A stretch of DNA of 38,683 nucleotides, taken from an uncultured Lachnospiraceae bacterium. GTDB taxonomy: Bacteria; Bacillota; Clostridia; Lachnospirales; Lachnospiraceae. A program made the position numbers and the translations under genes. How positions within the stretch are numbered: the stretch's first letter is position 1; each line of letters opens with the position of its first letter. Shown here piece after piece: positions 28,954-38,548 of this stretch. The notes under the pieces are model-generated. The model had not been told where the DNA came from and did not search any database. It saw nothing but the letters and a program-made list of their open reading frames with translations. The DNA is taken from the NCBI GenBank assembly GCA_947625015.1, contig CANQMR010000027.1:1-38683 (forward strand). The letters run 5' to 3'.

Positions 28954-31900
28954 ATGGAAGTGTTGAGAGCGCCTTTCCGGCTTTCGGAATTGGGTAGTAA
29001 ATGCGAGGCGGCAAGAAAAAAGAAAAAAACTCCCATTGAGATAAACGGCACAGACGGATACGCCAGATATTACGCAATGGACTGTTTAGGGGCGGGCCGG
29101 GTTAAGCTGATTGTGACTTACAGCGAAGACCGGGCAAAGGAGATTTTAGACGATTATAGCTTTTTTGACAGGAACATTTTGTATTATCCGGCTAAGGATG
29201 TGCTTTTTTATAGTGCGGATATCCATGGACATACCATTTTGTGTCAGCGTATGGAGGTCGTAAAGGCAATTTTAGAGCATACGGTCTCTACGGTGGTGGT
29301 TTCCATTGAAGCGCTTTTGAATAAGGTAGTGCCTTTAGAGGAAATTCAAAAAAATGTTATCGTATTTGAAGCAGGAAAGCCTCTTCATCTGGAAAAAATG
29401 AAAGAGACGCTGGTCGCTTTGGGTTATGAGCGGAATGACTGGGTGGACGGCGTGGGACAGTTTGCCGTCCGGGGCGGTATTTTGGACATTTTTCCCATGA
29501 GCAGCGAGTGCCCTTACCGGATTGAACTTTGGGGCGAGGATATTGACAATATCAGAAGTTTTGATGTAGAAAGCCAGCGCAGCATTGAAAATGTGCAGGA
29601 ACTCACCGTATATCCGGCGGCAGAGATGATCCTTGACCAAAAACGGATTCAGGAAGGGCTGAAGCGCATTGACCGGGAATATAAAGTATATGCGAAGAAA
29701 CTGAAAGAAGATTTTCAGTCCGAGGCGTACGGCAGGATTAAGCAGCAGATAGAGGCGCTTAAGGAAGAACTGGAGTATTTCAGCAGCGCGTTGGGAATTG
29801 ATAGTTATATCGGAAGTTTTTATGAGCGGTGCGCGGGATTTTTAAGTTATATGCCGGAGGATACTTTGATTTTGGTAGACGATCCGGAGCATGTGGCGGC
29901 AAGGGCGGAGGCCTGCCAGATAGAATTTCGTGAAAGTATGATCAGTCGGTTAGAGGGGGGATATATGCTGCCCAGTCAGGCCGATATTTTATTTGATTAT
30001 AAGAAAATAGTTGCAGAGATTGCAGGAAGAGATGCGCTCATTTTCAGCATTTTAGGGCGGGAAAACGCCTTGTTTGAGGCCAAAACCAGACTTTTACTGG
30101 ATACAAAAATGGTTCCGACGTATCACCATAGTTTTGAAATGCTGCTCAAAGATATAAAACAGTGGAAAAAGGATAATTATAGAATACTGTTGTTTTCTCC
30201 ATCTGTTACCAGAGGAGAACGACTTGCCGGAGAGTTGCAGGATCAGGAAGTGTCGTGTTTCTTTTCGGAAAATCATAACCGGGAACTGTCGGAGTCAGAG
30301 ATGATGGTGACGAACGGCAGGCTGAAGGCGGGATTTTGTGTTCCGGAAATAAAACTGGTGGTGCTTACAGAGGGGGATATTTTCGGTCAGAGAAAGACGA
30401 AGACCCGCATAAAGAGGAGACCGCTTTATTCTGGTGAAAAGATAAAAAGTTTTGAAGATTTAAATATTGGCGATTATGTTGTGCATGAAGAGCATGGCCT
30501 GGGCAGATATTTGGGAATAGAAAAAATAGAAGTAAATCACATAGCTAAGGACTATATTGCTATTGAGTATGGCGGAGGCGCCAAATTATATATTCTGGTT
30601 TCACAGCTTGATTTGATTCAGAAATATTCTTCTAAAGAGGGGAATAAGCCAAAGTTAAATAAATTAGGCGGTCAGGAATGGGAAAGAACCAAGTCCAAAG
30701 TGCGGGGACAGGTTAAGGAAATTGCCAGAGAACTGGTGGAACTTTACGCCGCCCGGCAATCCAGGGAGGGATTTACTTATTCGGAGGATACTGTGTGGCA
30801 GAAGGAGTTTGAAGAAATGTTCCCTTATGAGGAGACGGAGGACCAGTTAAAAGCCATTGCGGAGACCAAGGCGGATATGCAAAGTTCCAAAATAATGGAT
30901 CGGCTGATCTGCGGGGATGTCGGGTATGGAAAGACAGAAGTTGCCATACGCGCGGCGTTCAAAGCGGTTCAGGACGGAAAACAGGTAGCCTATCTGGTGC
31001 CGACAACAATACTGGCGCAGCAGCATTATAACACATTCTGCCAGCGCATGGCGGCGTTTCCGGTTAAAATCGCTATGATGTCCCGTTTCCTTACCCCAAA
31101 AGAACAGAAGAAAACTTTGGAAGATCTGAAAAAAGGACAGATTGATATTATTATCGGAACCCACAGGCTGTTGTCAAAAGATATGGACTATAGCAATTTG
31201 GGACTGTTAATTATTGATGAAGAGCAGAGGTTTGGGGTTGCCCATAAGGAAAAAATCAAGCAAATGAAACAGAATGTGGATGTGCTCACACTGACGGCTA
31301 CGCCCATACCAAGAACATTGCATATGAGTTTAATTGGTATTCGCGACATGAGCCTTTTAGAAGAACCGCCCATAGACCGAAAAGCAATTCAGACGTATGT
31401 GCTGGAATACAATCCCGAACTGGTAAAAGAGGCAGTCTCAAGAGAATTGGCCAGAGGGGGCCAGGTTTATTATGTATATAACCGGGTAAATAATATTGAA
31501 GACATTGCTACAGATCTGATAAAACTGATGCCGGACGTCCGTATTGCTTATGCGCATGGCCAGATGAGGGAAAAGGAATTAGAGGATGTGATGTTTGCAT
31601 TTATTAACAAGCAGATAGATGTGCTGGTTACCACGACCATTATCGAGACGGGACTTGATATTGCCAATGTCAATACGATGATTATTCATGATGCGGATAA
31701 TTTTGGATTGTCGCAGCTTTATCAGTTAAGAGGAAGAGTGGGACGTTCAGACAGAACAGCTTATGCGTTTTTAATGTATAAGCGGGACAAAATGCTCCGG
31801 GAGACGGCCGAAAAACGGCTGAAAGCTATCCGGGAATTTACAGATTTGGGCTCTGGCTTTAAAATTGCGATGCGGGATCTGGAAATCCGGGGAGCCGGGA

Positions 31901-32469
31901 ATCTCTTGGGCGCAGACCAGTCCGGACATATGGCGGCGGTAGGTTATGATTTGTATTGCAAGATGTTAAATGACGCAATACTGAGGCAAAAGGGTGAAAA
32001 AGTTGAAGAGGAATATGCAACGTCCATAGAACTGCCGGTTGACGCTTATATTCCTGCAACTTACGTAAAAAATGAAGTGATGAAGCTGGAACTTTATAAG
32101 CGGATTTCCGGCGTCTGGACAAAAGAGGACTATGAGGATATGCTGGACGAACTGACTGATCGTTTTGGCGAGCCGCCCTACGAGGTGTTAAATCTTCTGG
32201 ATATGGCAAGAATAAAGGCTATGGCCCATGAGGCGGGAATTGCAGATATGGTTTACAAAAATGAGCAGATCCATATCAGAATGACCCGCTGCATAAGGGT
32301 AAATATGGATTTGCTTCAGAAATTTCTGAGAAAATATGCTAATCAGGTCAGAGTAGTTACGGGAGCGGATTCCGGCTTTGTGATAGAATTGAAGAAAAGA
32401 GGAGTCAGGGACTTCCTGAACGATATAGAGCGGCTGGTTGAGGAGATCAATGAGTTGATAGAAAAATAG
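28954..32469 (+). CDS. mfd: Transcription-repair coupling factor Mfd
   Basis: 1171 residues, full length. It removes RNA polymerase stalled at DNA damage and recruits UvrA for excision repair. Domains in order: UvrB-homology region (about 20-330, with QFAVRGGILDIFP near residue 168); RNA polymerase-interacting domain starting GDYVVHEEHGLGRYLGIE near 506; RecG-like translocase with Walker A GDVGYGKTE near 653 and Walker B IIDEEQRFGVAHKE near 753, TATPIPRTLHMSL, TTIIETGLDIANVNTMI and QLRGRVGRS; and the C-terminal TRCF domain starting near 1029 (LPVDAYIPATYV). No missing motifs noted. A promoter for the next gene appears to lie in its last codons (32455-32483). Confidence 0.98.
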   Translation: MEVLRAPFRLSELGSKCEAARKKKKTPIEINGTDGYARYYAMDCLGAGRVKLIVTYSEDRAKEILDDYSFFDRNILYYPAKDVLFYSADIHGHTILCQRMEVVKAILEHTVSTVVVSIEALLNKVVPLEEIQKNVIVFEAGKPLHLEKMKETLVALGYERNDWVDGVGQFAVRGGILDIFPMSSECPYRIELWGEDIDNIRSFDVESQRSIENVQELTVYPAAEMILDQKRIQEGLKRIDREYKVYAKKLKEDFQSEAYGRIKQQIEALKEELEYFSSALGIDSYIGSFYERCAGFLSYMPEDTLILVDDPEHVAARAEACQIEFRESMISRLEGGYMLPSQADILFDYKKIVAEIAGRDALIFSILGRENALFEAKTRLLLDTKMVPTYHHSFEMLLKDIKQWKKDNYRILLFSPSVTRGERLAGELQDQEVSCFFSENHNRELSESEMMVTNGRLKAGFCVPEIKLVVLTEGDIFGQRKTKTRIKRRPLYSGEKIKSFEDLNIGDYVVHEEHGLGRYLGIEKIEVNHIAKDYIAIEYGGGAKLYILVSQLDLIQKYSSKEGNKPKLNKLGGQEWERTKSKVRGQVKEIARELVELYAARQSREGFTYSEDTVWQKEFEEMFPYEETEDQLKAIAETKADMQSSKIMDRLICGDVGYGKTEVAIRAAFKAVQDGKQVAYLVPTTILAQQHYNTFCQRMAAFPVKIAMMSRFLTPKEQKKTLEDLKKGQIDIIIGTHRLLSKDMDYSNLGLLIIDEEQRFGVAHKEKIKQMKQNVDVLTLTATPIPRTLHMSLIGIRDMSLLEEPPIDRKAIQTYVLEYNPELVKEAVSRELARGGQVYYVYNRVNNIEDIATDLIKLMPDVRIAYAHGQMREKELEDVMFAFINKQIDVLVTTTIIETGLDIANVNTMIIHDADNFGLSQLYQLRGRVGRSDRTAYAFLMYKRDKMLRETAEKRLKAIREFTDLGSGFKIAMRDLEIRGAGNLLGADQSGHMAAVGYDLYCKMLNDAILRQKGEKVEEEYATSIELPVDAYIPATYVKNEVMKLELYKRISGVWTKEDYEDMLDELTDRFGEPPYEVLNLLDMARIKAMAHEAGIADMVYKNEQIHIRMTRCIRVNMDLLQKFLRKYANQVRVVTGADSGFVIELKKRGVRDFLNDIERLVEEINELIEK

Positions 32470-32483
32470 ATTTGGTGTAAAAT
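32455..32483 (+). promoter_or_regulatory. Promoter of the foldase pair, inside the end of mfd
   Basis: TTGATA (32455-32460) and TAAAAT (32478-32483) are separated by 17 bases, near the sigma-A consensus. The -35 is in the last codons of mfd, so the two foldase genes can be transcribed apart from it. Confidence 0.6.
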
Positions 32484-32602
32484 AGGAAGGGAATTTTTAA
32501 TAGTCGGTGTTATTATGCACATGTTGCGCAGCCTGGTATGCTGACGCGGTTTATATGGATAAAGAGCGCGGCAGGGGTATGCCGGACAGAAAGAAAAGGG
32601 AA

Positions 32603-33715
32603 ATGAATACAGATAAGAAATCGGGAAAGCCGAAAACGGAAAAAAAGCAGAATAAGAACGGAAATGATTCTAAAGAACACAGCAAACACCGGGAAATCAT
32701 AATAACTGTTGTGGTTGTGGCAGTTATGGTAATTTTGGCGGCGGCCGGACTCTGGATTCTTTCCGGCGAAGGCAATAAGCCTTCGGACAAGCTGGCGTTT
32801 ACCGTTGGCGAAGACAGGGTATATTTAGATGAAGTTAATTTTTATATTCTGCAAAATGTTGTGAGCCAGAAAATAACAAAGGATATTTTGGATAATACTA
32901 AAGCTGGAGATGGAACCAGTGCAGCGGAATATTATAAGCAGGAAATTCTGGAATTGATAGCGGACAATAAGATTGAGAGCAGAGTTGCCGAAAATAGAAA
33001 ACTGACAATTACCAGTGAAGAGGAATCGCTGATTAGAAGCGATGCGGTAGAGTTTATGGCAAGCATAAACGCCAGTGTGTTAAACGAACTCGGGATTACT
33101 CAGGACATGGTGCTCAGCGTGTATCGGGAAAGATATTTGGCAAAGAAACTGGAAAATACAGTAACGGATGATATAGAAAGGGAATCCCAGAAATTCTGTA
33201 CGATATATTTACTGCTGTTCCCCAAGCTGGAGATGGACGAACAGGGAGATTATAAAAAGCAGGAAGATGGGGAGACGCCGATTATGCTGTCAGAGGACGA
33301 TATAGCAAAACGTAAGCAGGACGCCGATTCCGCTTATCAGGATCTTAAAGCGGGCGTTCCGATTGAAGAGATTGCAGAGAAATATGGCGTGGCGGCTTAT
33401 TCCGGTGAAGAAAGCAATCTGACTGGCAGCTTTGGGGAACCGTTTTCCGGATATGCAGAATCACTGAAGGAAGGGGAGTATAGTCCGGTGCTGGAAACGG
33501 AGAGCTGTTATGCCATATTGCAGGTGGTAAAGGAAAATAATGAACAGATTGCCGAACAGATTCTCAGCTATTATAACCAGGATGTGGATAAAGAAGCGAT
33601 AAAGGAAGAAAAAAAGAAATGGTATGAGGAGATAGGCGTCGAGAAACCTGTGTTGAACAAGAGCGTATGGGAAAATGTTTCTCTATATGACTTTATGCAG
33701 TATGTGGAGGATTAA
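32603..33715 (+). CDS. Membrane-anchored parvulin-type peptidyl-prolyl isomerase/foldase
   Basis: About 370 residues from ATG 32603. The start is uncertain, since the frame is open from a GTG at 32507 and ATGs also occur at 32555 and 32579. A basic N-terminal stretch (Lys-rich, about 1-35) is followed by one membrane helix (IIITVVVVAVMVILAAAGLWIL), then a SurA/PrsA-like chaperone region (LAFTVGEDRVYLDEVNFYIL), and a rotamase domain that starts near FCTIYLLLFPKLE and ends with EGEYSPVLETESCYAILQVV. It probably helps exported proteins fold outside the membrane. The next gene encodes a second, lipid-anchored foldase, with the stop and start codons overlapping (TAATG), so they are coupled. Confidence 0.85.
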   Translation: MNTDKKSGKPKTEKKQNKNGNDSKEHSKHREIIITVVVVAVMVILAAAGLWILSGEGNKPSDKLAFTVGEDRVYLDEVNFYILQNVVSQKITKDILDNTKAGDGTSAAEYYKQEILELIADNKIESRVAENRKLTITSEEESLIRSDAVEFMASINASVLNELGITQDMVLSVYRERYLAKKLENTVTDDIERESQKFCTIYLLLFPKLEMDEQGDYKKQEDGETPIMLSEDDIAKRKQDADSAYQDLKAGVPIEEIAEKYGVAAYSGEESNLTGSFGEPFSGYAESLKEGEYSPVLETESCYAILQVVKENNEQIAEQILSYYNQDVDKEAIKEEKKKWYEEIGVEKPVLNKSVWENVSLYDFMQYVED

Positions 33716-34776
33716 TGATGAGAAAGAAAAAAATAGAATTGGTTATCATTGGTATGATTTGCGCTTTACTTCTCTGCGGCTGCGGAGGAAAAGAACAGGA
33801 GAAGGCGGACTCTGTTCTTTATCATTACGGTGACGAAGATATTACATATGGGGAATACTATATTTATGCAAAGACAATAGAGGAAGATTATCAGAAATCT
33901 TACGGCAGCGGTGTATGGAGCCTGGAATTAACGATTGGCGACGAAAAGCAGAGCGTGAGGGACGTGACCATACGCGATCTGATTTCTGACATTAACCGGG
34001 TAAAGGTTTTGGTTGCGCAGGCAGAAGAGATGCAGATTAGCTTAAGCGATAGTGAAAAGGCTGAACTTGAAAATCAGGCGGCAGCATTTTACAGCGGGCT
34101 GACAGAGCAGGATATAAGTGAAACGGAGATGAGCCGGGAACTGATTCAAAAAGTTATGATTGAAAATGCATTGGCCAGAAAAGTATATAATAAGGTGATT
34201 TCAGAATATGATTTTGAAATATCCGAGGAAGAAGCCCGGATGACTACTTTTTTTGATATGGTCTTTGCGTGTTATGAAGTGAAAGAGGATGGGACGGTGG
34301 AAGAGTATACAGAAGAAAAGAAAGCCGCGCAGCTTCAGCGCGCTAACGAAGCCTTATCCTCATTGGCGCAGGATGAAAATATGACGTATGATATGATTGT
34401 GGATAAATATGATTTGCAGTATGCAGATTCTTATACTATGGCAAGAGCAGAACTTGTAGAAGAATACGGGGAATCGGTGGCGGATAAGATATTGCAGATG
34501 TCTGACGGGGAGGTCAGTACGGTAATTCAGAGTGAATATGGATATCATATTTTTAAAATGCTTAAGGCGAACGATCAGGAACTGACCCAGAAGAATCAGG
34601 AGATGATTGTTGCGGAGAAACAAAAAGAATATTTTGCGGGAATATATGCAGAGTGGGAGAAAAAATATGATTCCGGGTTTAATTTTGCAAAAGATGTTAA
34701 TATAGAATTAGCGAACCGGTTTCCGTTTGCTGATTCCAAAGGCGAAGTACAGGAGGGAAGTACGGAGCAAAATTGA
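33715..34776 (+). CDS. Parvulin-type foldase lipoprotein (PrsA-like)
   Basis: 353 residues. Lys-rich N terminus, hydrophobic run, and a lipobox at about LLCGCGG, so a lipid-anchored protein on the outer face. SurA-N-like region (VLYHYGDEDITYGEYYIYAKT) and a C-terminal rotamase (MTTFFDMVFACYEVKEDG, then MSDGEVSTVIQSEYGYHIFKML). The likely role is folding of secreted proteins, as for PrsA. The first ATG overlaps the stop of the membrane-anchored foldase gene (TAATG); ATG 33718 is an alternative. Two different foldases in one unit, one with a membrane helix and one lipidated, is unusual but seen in Clostridia. Confidence 0.88.
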   Translation: MMRKKKIELVIIGMICALLLCGCGGKEQEKADSVLYHYGDEDITYGEYYIYAKTIEEDYQKSYGSGVWSLELTIGDEKQSVRDVTIRDLISDINRVKVLVAQAEEMQISLSDSEKAELENQAAAFYSGLTEQDISETEMSRELIQKVMIENALARKVYNKVISEYDFEISEEEARMTTFFDMVFACYEVKEDGTVEEYTEEKKAAQLQRANEALSSLAQDENMTYDMIVDKYDLQYADSYTMARAELVEEYGESVADKILQMSDGEVSTVIQSEYGYHIFKMLKANDQELTQKNQEMIVAEKQKEYFAGIYAEWEKKYDSGFNFAKDVNIELANRFPFADSKGEVQEGSTEQN

Positions 34777-34796
34777 TAATAACAGGAGGAAACAAT

Positions 34797-35156
34797 ATGG
34801 AACACCAGCACGCAGAAGTATGTGAATGTAATGCTATTCATCAGGATGTGGTGAATCAGGTAAGCAGGATTATGCCGGAGGAAGAAATTCTGTATGATCT
34901 GGCAGAGCTGTTTAAAGTTTTTGGAGATACAACAAGAGTGCGTATTCTTTGCGCCTTATTTGAGAGTGAGATGTGCGTGTGTGATATTTCAGTTCTTCTG
35001 GGGATGACCCAGTCGTCCATATCTCATCAGTTGCGGGTGCTGAAATCTGCCAAATTGGTTAAGAATAGAAAGGCGGGCAAAGTAGTATATTATTCTCTTG
35101 ATGACGAGCACATCAAACATATATTTGCGCAGGGGTTAGAGCATATTCGCGAGTAG
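34797..35156 (+). CDS. ArsR/SmtB-family metal-sensing repressor
   Basis: 119 residues from ATG 34797, chosen for the ribosome site ACAGGAGGA 7 bases upstream. The winged helix is standard: LFKVFGDTTRVRILCALF, then ISVLLGMTQSSISHQLRVLKSA, then KAGKVVYYSL. Two metal sites can be read: Cys9/Cys11 (EVCECN) with Cys60/Cys62 (EMCVCD), the CadC/ArsR-like alpha-3 thiolate site, and D103-x-H105-x10-H116-x2-E119, an exact match to the SmtB/CzrA alpha-5 zinc site. It should repress metal efflux or resistance genes and release DNA when Zn(II), Cd(II), Pb(II) or Co(II) binds. No transporter is adjacent. Confidence 0.93.
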   Translation: MEHQHAEVCECNAIHQDVVNQVSRIMPEEEILYDLAELFKVFGDTTRVRILCALFESEMCVCDISVLLGMTQSSISHQLRVLKSAKLVKNRKAGKVVYYSLDDEHIKHIFAQGLEHIRE

Positions 35157-35231
35157 TGTAGTGCATGAATGATATGTATTAAGGAAAATACTGCGCTTGT
35201 CGGTCGTTTGTGAATATAAGGTTGTCAGGTA

Positions 35232-35260
35232 TTGAAATTTATATAAAAATGGGATAAAAT
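35232..35260 (+). promoter_or_regulatory. Promoter of the chemoreceptor gene
   Basis: TTGAAA (35232-35237) and TAAAAT (35255-35260) with a 17-base spacer, 35 bases upstream of the gene. It is a sigma-A-type element rather than a motility sigma-28 type. Confidence 0.55.
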
Positions 35261-35292
35261 AATAAGCAATATAGTAAAATGGGGGAGGTACA

Positions 35293-37083
35293 ATGATGAA
35301 CAAGAAAAAGAGAAGCCTGATTGTTTCAATCATGGTGATGAGCGCAGTGATTGTGGTGCTGACGGCAATCATTGTGGGAAGCAATGCGGTACTTTCAATT
35401 AAGTCCCTGTCCGGCTCGGCCTATGATGCATATGAGAAGGCCAAGGACGAGGGGTATAATGCGGAGATTAAGTCTCAGGTACAGTGTACGATTGCCATAC
35501 TTCAGGCGGAATATGATAAGTTCCAGGCCGGAGAGAAGACAGAGGACGAGGCAAAGTACGACGCCAAAGAGACGATTCGCGCGATGAGATACCGGGATGA
35601 CCAGAGCGGATATTTCTGGATTGATGATTTGGATTATACTTTGGTAATGCACCCGATTCTGGTGGAGAATGAAGGCAACAACCGTTATGATTTGGAGGAT
35701 CCCAATGGGGTTATGATTGTCCAATCTATTGTAAAGGTCTGCCAGACACCGGAGGGCGGCGGCTACAATGAATTTTACTTTACTAAGGCGGATGGCGTGA
35801 CTGTGGCGCCGAAGATTGCCTATTCCCAGATTTTTAAGCCATGGGGATGGATTGTATCTACCGGTAATTACATAGATGATATTGATTTGGCAAAGCAGGA
35901 GACCAGTGATACCATAGATGACCAGTACCGCAGTGTACTGTTCAGGGTAGGGATTGTATTTTGTGTGGCGGTTATTATCGGATTGGTGATTGCCTTTGTG
36001 GTTGGTCGGATTATTATTGCGCCGCTTAAGAAGATTCAGGATTTTGCAGGCCGTATTTCTGACGGAGATTTGACTACGGATGTGGATGTAAGGCAAACCA
36101 ATGAGATTGGACAGACGGCGGACGCTCTGCGCATTGCGCAGGAGAATATGCGGGGACTGTTGCAGGATATTCAGACAGTGGCAGACGGCGTTAATGATGT
36201 ATTAGCGCAGTTTGACGCATCCTTTGGCAATATGCGGGAGTCTATTACCCAGGTGAATGCTGCGGTGGATTCCATTGCAGATAATGTGGGACGGCAGGCA
36301 AGCTCTACTGATACAGCCAGTGATGATGTCAGCGTTATGGCGGACAAGATTCAGCAGACAGAGAACGAGGTGGATAACTTAAATCAGAATTCAAGGGAAA
36401 TGAACGACATCAGTCAGCAGTCTATGGGTACCTTGCGGCAGTTGATTGAGGTGAACAACACCACCCGGAAGAACATTTCCAATATGGCAGACCAGATTAA
36501 TTCCACCCATAATTCCGTACAGCAGATTCATATGGCTGCGAACCTGATTAATGAGATTTCAGACCAGACCAGCCTGCTTGCACTGAATGCCAGCATTGAG
36601 GCGGCAAGAGCCGGAGAGGCCGGTAAGGGATTTGTGGTTGTGGCAGACGAGATTGCCAAGCTGGCAAGCCAGTCTTCGGATTCGGTAGAAGAGATTGACA
36701 GAGTGGTATTAGAGTTACAGGAAAATGCAACCAAGTCTGTAGAAGGCATGAAGGAGATCAATATTTCCGTAGACCAGCAGGTACATTCCCTGATGGAAGC
36801 ACAGCGTATATTTGAGGAGCTTCATAAGGAACTGGGCACCTGTGTGGATTCTGTTCAGTCCATTGATAACCTGACAGAAGAAGTAGAGAGACAACGCGCC
36901 AGTGTTATTAAGTCCCTGTCTCTGCTCAACAGTTTAGCTCAGGACAATGCGGCGGTGGCAGAGGAGACTTCGGCTATGTCCTCAGAACTTTCCAAGGCAG
37001 TGGATAACTCCGCGGCGATTGTTACGGATTTGGAGAACAAGGTAGAAATTTTAATGGACAATATTCACAAGTTCAGATTGTAA
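35293..37083 (+). CDS. Methyl-accepting chemotaxis protein with Cache sensor
   Basis: 596 residues. A membrane helix near the N terminus ([19 protein letters not shown]), an extracytoplasmic Cache_2-type domain (about 40-205; [20 protein letters not shown] and [18 protein letters not shown] are the typical core), a second helix ([24 protein letters not shown]), then HAMP ([21 protein letters not shown]), and the MCP signalling coiled coil with the hairpin tip [38 protein letters not shown]. Ligands of such Cache sensors include organic acids and amino acids, unknown here. No che genes are in the window, so it may be an orphan receptor. Ribosome site GGGGGAGG. Confidence 0.95.
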   Translation: MMNKKKRSLIVSIMVMSAVIVVLTAIIVGSNAVLSIKSLSGSAYDAYEKAKDEGYNAEIKSQVQCTIAILQAEYDKFQAGEKTEDEAKYDAKETIRAMRYRDDQSGYFWIDDLDYTLVMHPILVENEGNNRYDLEDPNGVMIVQSIVKVCQTPEGGGYNEFYFTKADGVTVAPKIAYSQIFKPWGWIVSTGNYIDDIDLAKQETSDTIDDQYRSVLFRVGIVFCVAVIIGLVIAFVVGRIIIAPLKKIQDFAGRISDGDLTTDVDVRQTNEIGQTADALRIAQENMRGLLQDIQTVADGVNDVLAQFDASFGNMRESITQVNAAVDSIADNVGRQASSTDTASDDVSVMADKIQQTENEVDNLNQNSREMNDISQQSMGTLRQLIEVNNTTRKNISNMADQINSTHNSVQQIHMAANLINEISDQTSLLALNASIEAARAGEAGKGFVVVADEIAKLASQSSDSVEEIDRVVLELQENATKSVEGMKEINISVDQQVHSLMEAQRIFEELHKELGTCVDSVQSIDNLTEEVERQRASVIKSLSLLNSLAQDNAAVAEETSAMSSELSKAVDNSAAIVTDLENKVEILMDNIHKFRL

Positions 37084-37105
37084 GAACAGGCATAAGAAAA
37101 AATAT

Positions 37106-37142
37106 AAGGGGTTCTGCATGGATGACATGCAGAACCCCTTTT
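37106..37142. terminator. Strong bidirectional terminator after the chemoreceptor gene
   Basis: AAGGGGTTCTGCATG (37106-37120) pairs perfectly with 37126-37140 over a 5-base loop. Flanking A-rich and T-containing runs on both sides let it stop the chemoreceptor transcript (plus) and the DUF4190-like transcript (minus). Confidence 0.9.
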
Positions 37143-37159
37143 GTGATTGACGGTTTATG

Positions 37160-37834
37160 CTATATAGATCGGTACATTGCAGGAAAGACAATGCCGATAA
37201 TTGCCCATAGTACAATGCCGATGGAAGATGTGATAATACCGGCGATGGCAATTCCCGGTTTCTTGCCTTCTTCGTTTGCGGGCTGAATACAGCCGAACAC
37301 AATGCCTAAAATGCTAAAAATCAAGCCTGCGCAGCAACAGCATGTCAGGATACCCAGGATTCCCAATACCAAGGAGGCAATGCCGTAGCCTTTGGAAATC
37401 TCTTCTGTCGCTTCGTATGTATAGCTGGGGTTGAGGGTTCCGGTCATATCCGTCTGTTTTTGCGGAATAAATTCTGATACCGGCTGTGAGGAGCCCTGCG
37501 CCTCCCCGCCGAAAGAATAACCTGCACTGGCAGCAGAGACGTCTTCTGGCATACCGCTGTCGGCGCTGCCTTGGCTGTCGGACGGCAGATCAAAGGGAGA
37601 TTTGCGTACTTCCGATTCAGCGTTAACGGTTTCCTCTACTGTATCCGGAGCAGATTCGGCGTTAACGGTTTCCTCTACTGTATCCGGAGCAGGTTCGGTG
37701 TTATCGGGTTCCTTTTCCGTATCCCGAGCAGGTTCAGCGTTATCGGGTTCTTTTTCCGTTGCTTCAGGTTCTGTGTCGGCAATGGGTTCAGATGGTACAT
37801 TTTCTTCTGGTAAATTGGTGTTATTTTCGTCCAT
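37160..37834 (-). CDS. DUF4190-like membrane protein with acidic tandem-repeat N terminus
   Basis: 224 residues. The N-terminal 110 residues are acidic and disordered-looking, with a 13-residue repeat (EETVNAESAPDTV, twice nearly identical, and two more diverged units with EKEPDN). The C-terminal part (about 145-224) has two membrane helices with the DUF4190 pattern: GYGIASLVLGILGILTCCCC, then LIFSILGIVFGCIQ, and GIAIAGIITSSIGIVLW. It lacks a signal peptide, so the N terminus likely stays in the cytoplasm. Function unknown. Ribosome site AAAGGAGA. Confidence 0.8.
   Translation of the reverse strand: MDENNTNLPEENVPSEPIADTEPEATEKEPDNAEPARDTEKEPDNTEPAPDTVEETVNAESAPDTVEETVNAESEVRKSPFDLPSDSQGSADSGMPEDVSAASAGYSFGGEAQGSSQPVSEFIPQKQTDMTGTLNPSYTYEATEEISKGYGIASLVLGILGILTCCCCAGLIFSILGIVFGCIQPANEEGKKPGIAIAGIITSSIGIVLWAIIGIVFPAMYRSI
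37633..37770 (-). repeat. Imperfect 39-bp tandem repeats coding an acidic 13-residue unit
   Basis: Within the acidic part of the DUF4190-like gene, a 39-base unit of the type GGAGCAGATTCGGCGTTAAC plus 19 more bases occurs twice with near identity, flanked by two degenerate copies in which the TTTCCTCTACTG part is replaced by a TTCCTTTTCC-type part. Such tracts change length easily by slippage. Confidence 0.7.
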
Positions 37835-37948
37835 AGAAATCTCCTTTGCATTTATATATAAGTTGTTTTGATTAATAATATAGCATTATTGTGTAGGATA
37901 TGTAAAGAAATTTTGATAGAATTTAAAAACTTTTCCCATGCTGTTTTT

Positions 37949-37978
37949 TTGCAGATTTTTTCAAGAGTGTGTTATAAT
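37949..37978 (+). promoter_or_regulatory. Promoter of the DUF2752 gene
   Basis: TTGCAG (37949-37954), an 18-base spacer, and TATAAT (37973-37978) preceded by TG-T as an extended -10. It lies about 50 bases upstream of the preferred start at 38030. Confidence 0.6.
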
Positions 37979-38029
37979 AAAAATATTGAAGATAAGACGG
38001 CATGTTTAATGCGTACAGGGGTGATATTG

Positions 38030-38467
38030 ATGCCGGAGATTAATTATAAAATGTTGAAAAGGGATTTTTGGCTGGTGAACATACTTACCGGCAGCGCAGT
38101 GCTGCTTACCCTGTTTTTCCTGCTTCTACAGCATACGGGGATACTGCCTTCTTTTCCCTGCGCTTTATATATGGCTTTGGGCATTTATTGTCCGGGCTGC
38201 GGCGGAACCAGAGCGCTTATCGCGCTTCTCGGCGGGCATTTCATCCGGTCGCTTAGATATAACCCGGCTGTGGCCTGCGGCATTTTGCTGATTTTATACT
38301 ATGAACTGGGGGCGGTGATTACCCTGGTAAAAAAGAATGGAAAGCGTTATATGTATCATAAAATGTGGCCGTTGGCGCTTTACCTTTCCATGGTCGCCGT
38401 ATTCACCGTAGCGCGGGATGTTTTGCTGCTGGCGGCGCATATTGATATACTCAAAGCGGTTGGATAA
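38030..38467 (+). CDS. DUF2752 family membrane protein
   Basis: 145 residues from ATG 38030 (AGGGGTGAT upstream). The frame is open further 5' from 37868, but that part has no ribosome site and overlaps the promoter. Three or more membrane helices. The DUF2752 signature is present: YMALGIYCPGCGGTRALIALLGGHFIRSLRYNP, with the CPGCGGTRA motif, followed by AVACGILLILYYELG. Function unknown. The cysteine pair could bind a metal or form a disulfide. The next feature downstream is a tRNA gene. Confidence 0.9.
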   Translation: MPEINYKMLKRDFWLVNILTGSAVLLTLFFLLLQHTGILPSFPCALYMALGIYCPGCGGTRALIALLGGHFIRSLRYNPAVACGILLILYYELGAVITLVKKNGKRYMYHKMWPLALYLSMVAVFTVARDVLLLAAHIDILKAVG

Positions 38468-38548
38468 AGGATTTTGCAGATTATGATAAATTTTACTTGC
38501 TTTTTTTGCGAAAATGATATACTATATAACAGTCGCGGTAATGCGAAT

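Noticed and set aside
35395-36096. Minus-strand ORF of 233 codons in the chemoreceptor gene
   Set aside because: It is antisense to the Cache domain of a clear chemoreceptor; the product is an Ile/Asn/His-rich shadow with no family motif.
37868-38029. Upstream extension of the DUF2752 protein
   Set aside because: It overlaps the predicted promoter and lacks a ribosome site; the family starts near 38030.
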